A program made the position numbers and the translations under genes. Shown here piece by piece: positions 5,440 through 5,521 of a DNA stretch of 5,521 nt. Each line of letters starts with the position of its first letter. Within the stretch, counting starts at the first letter, position 1. The notes under the pieces are model-generated. The model searched no databases, had not been told where the DNA came from, and saw only the letters and a program-made list of their open reading frames with translations. Source of the DNA: Clostridia bacterium (GTDB taxonomy: Bacteria; Bacillota_A; Clostridia; Peptostreptococcales; JAAYPU01); contig JAKSCF010000373.1 of the NCBI GenBank assembly GCA_022360735.1, forward strand, positions 1 to 5,521, read 5' to 3'.

Positions 5440-5521
5440 ATGAAACAAAGATGGATTTTCATTAGTATAATTTTTTGTACTATTATTTTAAATTTGTATC
5501 AATACAAAGAGAATAAAGGTC
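5440..5521 (+). CDS. Possible gene start, hydrophobic N-terminus, truncated by window
   Basis: From ATG 5440 an open frame of 27 codons runs off the right edge. It begins MKQRW, continues with a hydrophobic stretch (IFISIIFCTIILNL) and then becomes polar (YQYKENKG), the layout of a signal peptide or membrane anchor. A good plus-strand promoter lies at 5362-5390. The weak point is translation: the only strong Shine-Dalgarno, AGGAGG at 5411-5416, is 23 nt before the ATG, and an in-frame TAG lies directly before it, so no longer version exists. I do not recognise the protein and its function cannot be given. It could also be a spurious open frame downstream of an RNA promoter. Confidence 0.42.
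   Translation, partial: MKQRWIFISIIFCTIILNLYQYKENKG

Noticed and set aside
1..5521. CRISPR array, tRNA, rRNA, insertion sequence or phage att site
   Set aside because: I saw no regularly spaced repeats, RNA gene signatures, transposase reading frame or terminal inverted repeats.

Overview
The window is AT-rich DNA with strong AGGAGG-type ribosome binding sites, frequent TTG/GTG starts and perfect 7-1-7 Fur boxes. Together with a clostridial-looking FeoB, a MepA-like MATE transporter and short intergenic gaps, this points to a low-G+C Bacillota, most likely an anaerobic clostridium. The species cannot be named from the sequence. All five well-supported genes lie on the minus strand, so the region reads right to left.

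Right edge (5325-5521): a plus-strand sigma-A promoter (TGGACA, 17 bp, TATAAT with extended -10) drives a leader with an AGGAGG, then a short open frame that runs off the window and encodes a basic, hydrophobic N-terminus. A minus-facing intrinsic terminator (5326-5352) separates this unit from the next.

Operon 1 (5285 to 1716, minus): a Fur box overlaps a near-consensus promoter (TTGACA, 17 bp, TATACT). A leader of about 90 nt follows, then a MepA-like MATE exporter, a membrane-anchored or secreted alpha/beta hydrolase (21 nt gap) and a PchR-like AraC-family regulator (50 nt gap). The operon ends at an intrinsic terminator directly after the regulator.

Operon 2 (1767 to 1 and beyond, minus): feoA and feoB, the ferrous iron uptake pair, with the feoB ATG abutting the feoA stop codon. 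feoB is open through all 486 codons to the left edge, where the window cuts it off. Its promoter (TTGATA, 17 bp, TACAAT) is wholly overlapped by a perfect Fur box at the -35, and its -10 lies inside the 5' arm of the terminator of operon 1.

Reading: both operons should be derepressed together when iron is short. feoAB imports Fe(II). The MATE, hydrolase and AraC operon looks like an iron-starvation module that exports, and perhaps hydrolyses, a small molecule sensed by the regulator. The substrate is unknown. The most notable non-coding features are the fused terminator/promoter/Fur box element (1716-1767) and a 14-nt sequence in the operon 1 leader that is perfectly complementary to the predicted feoAB leader.
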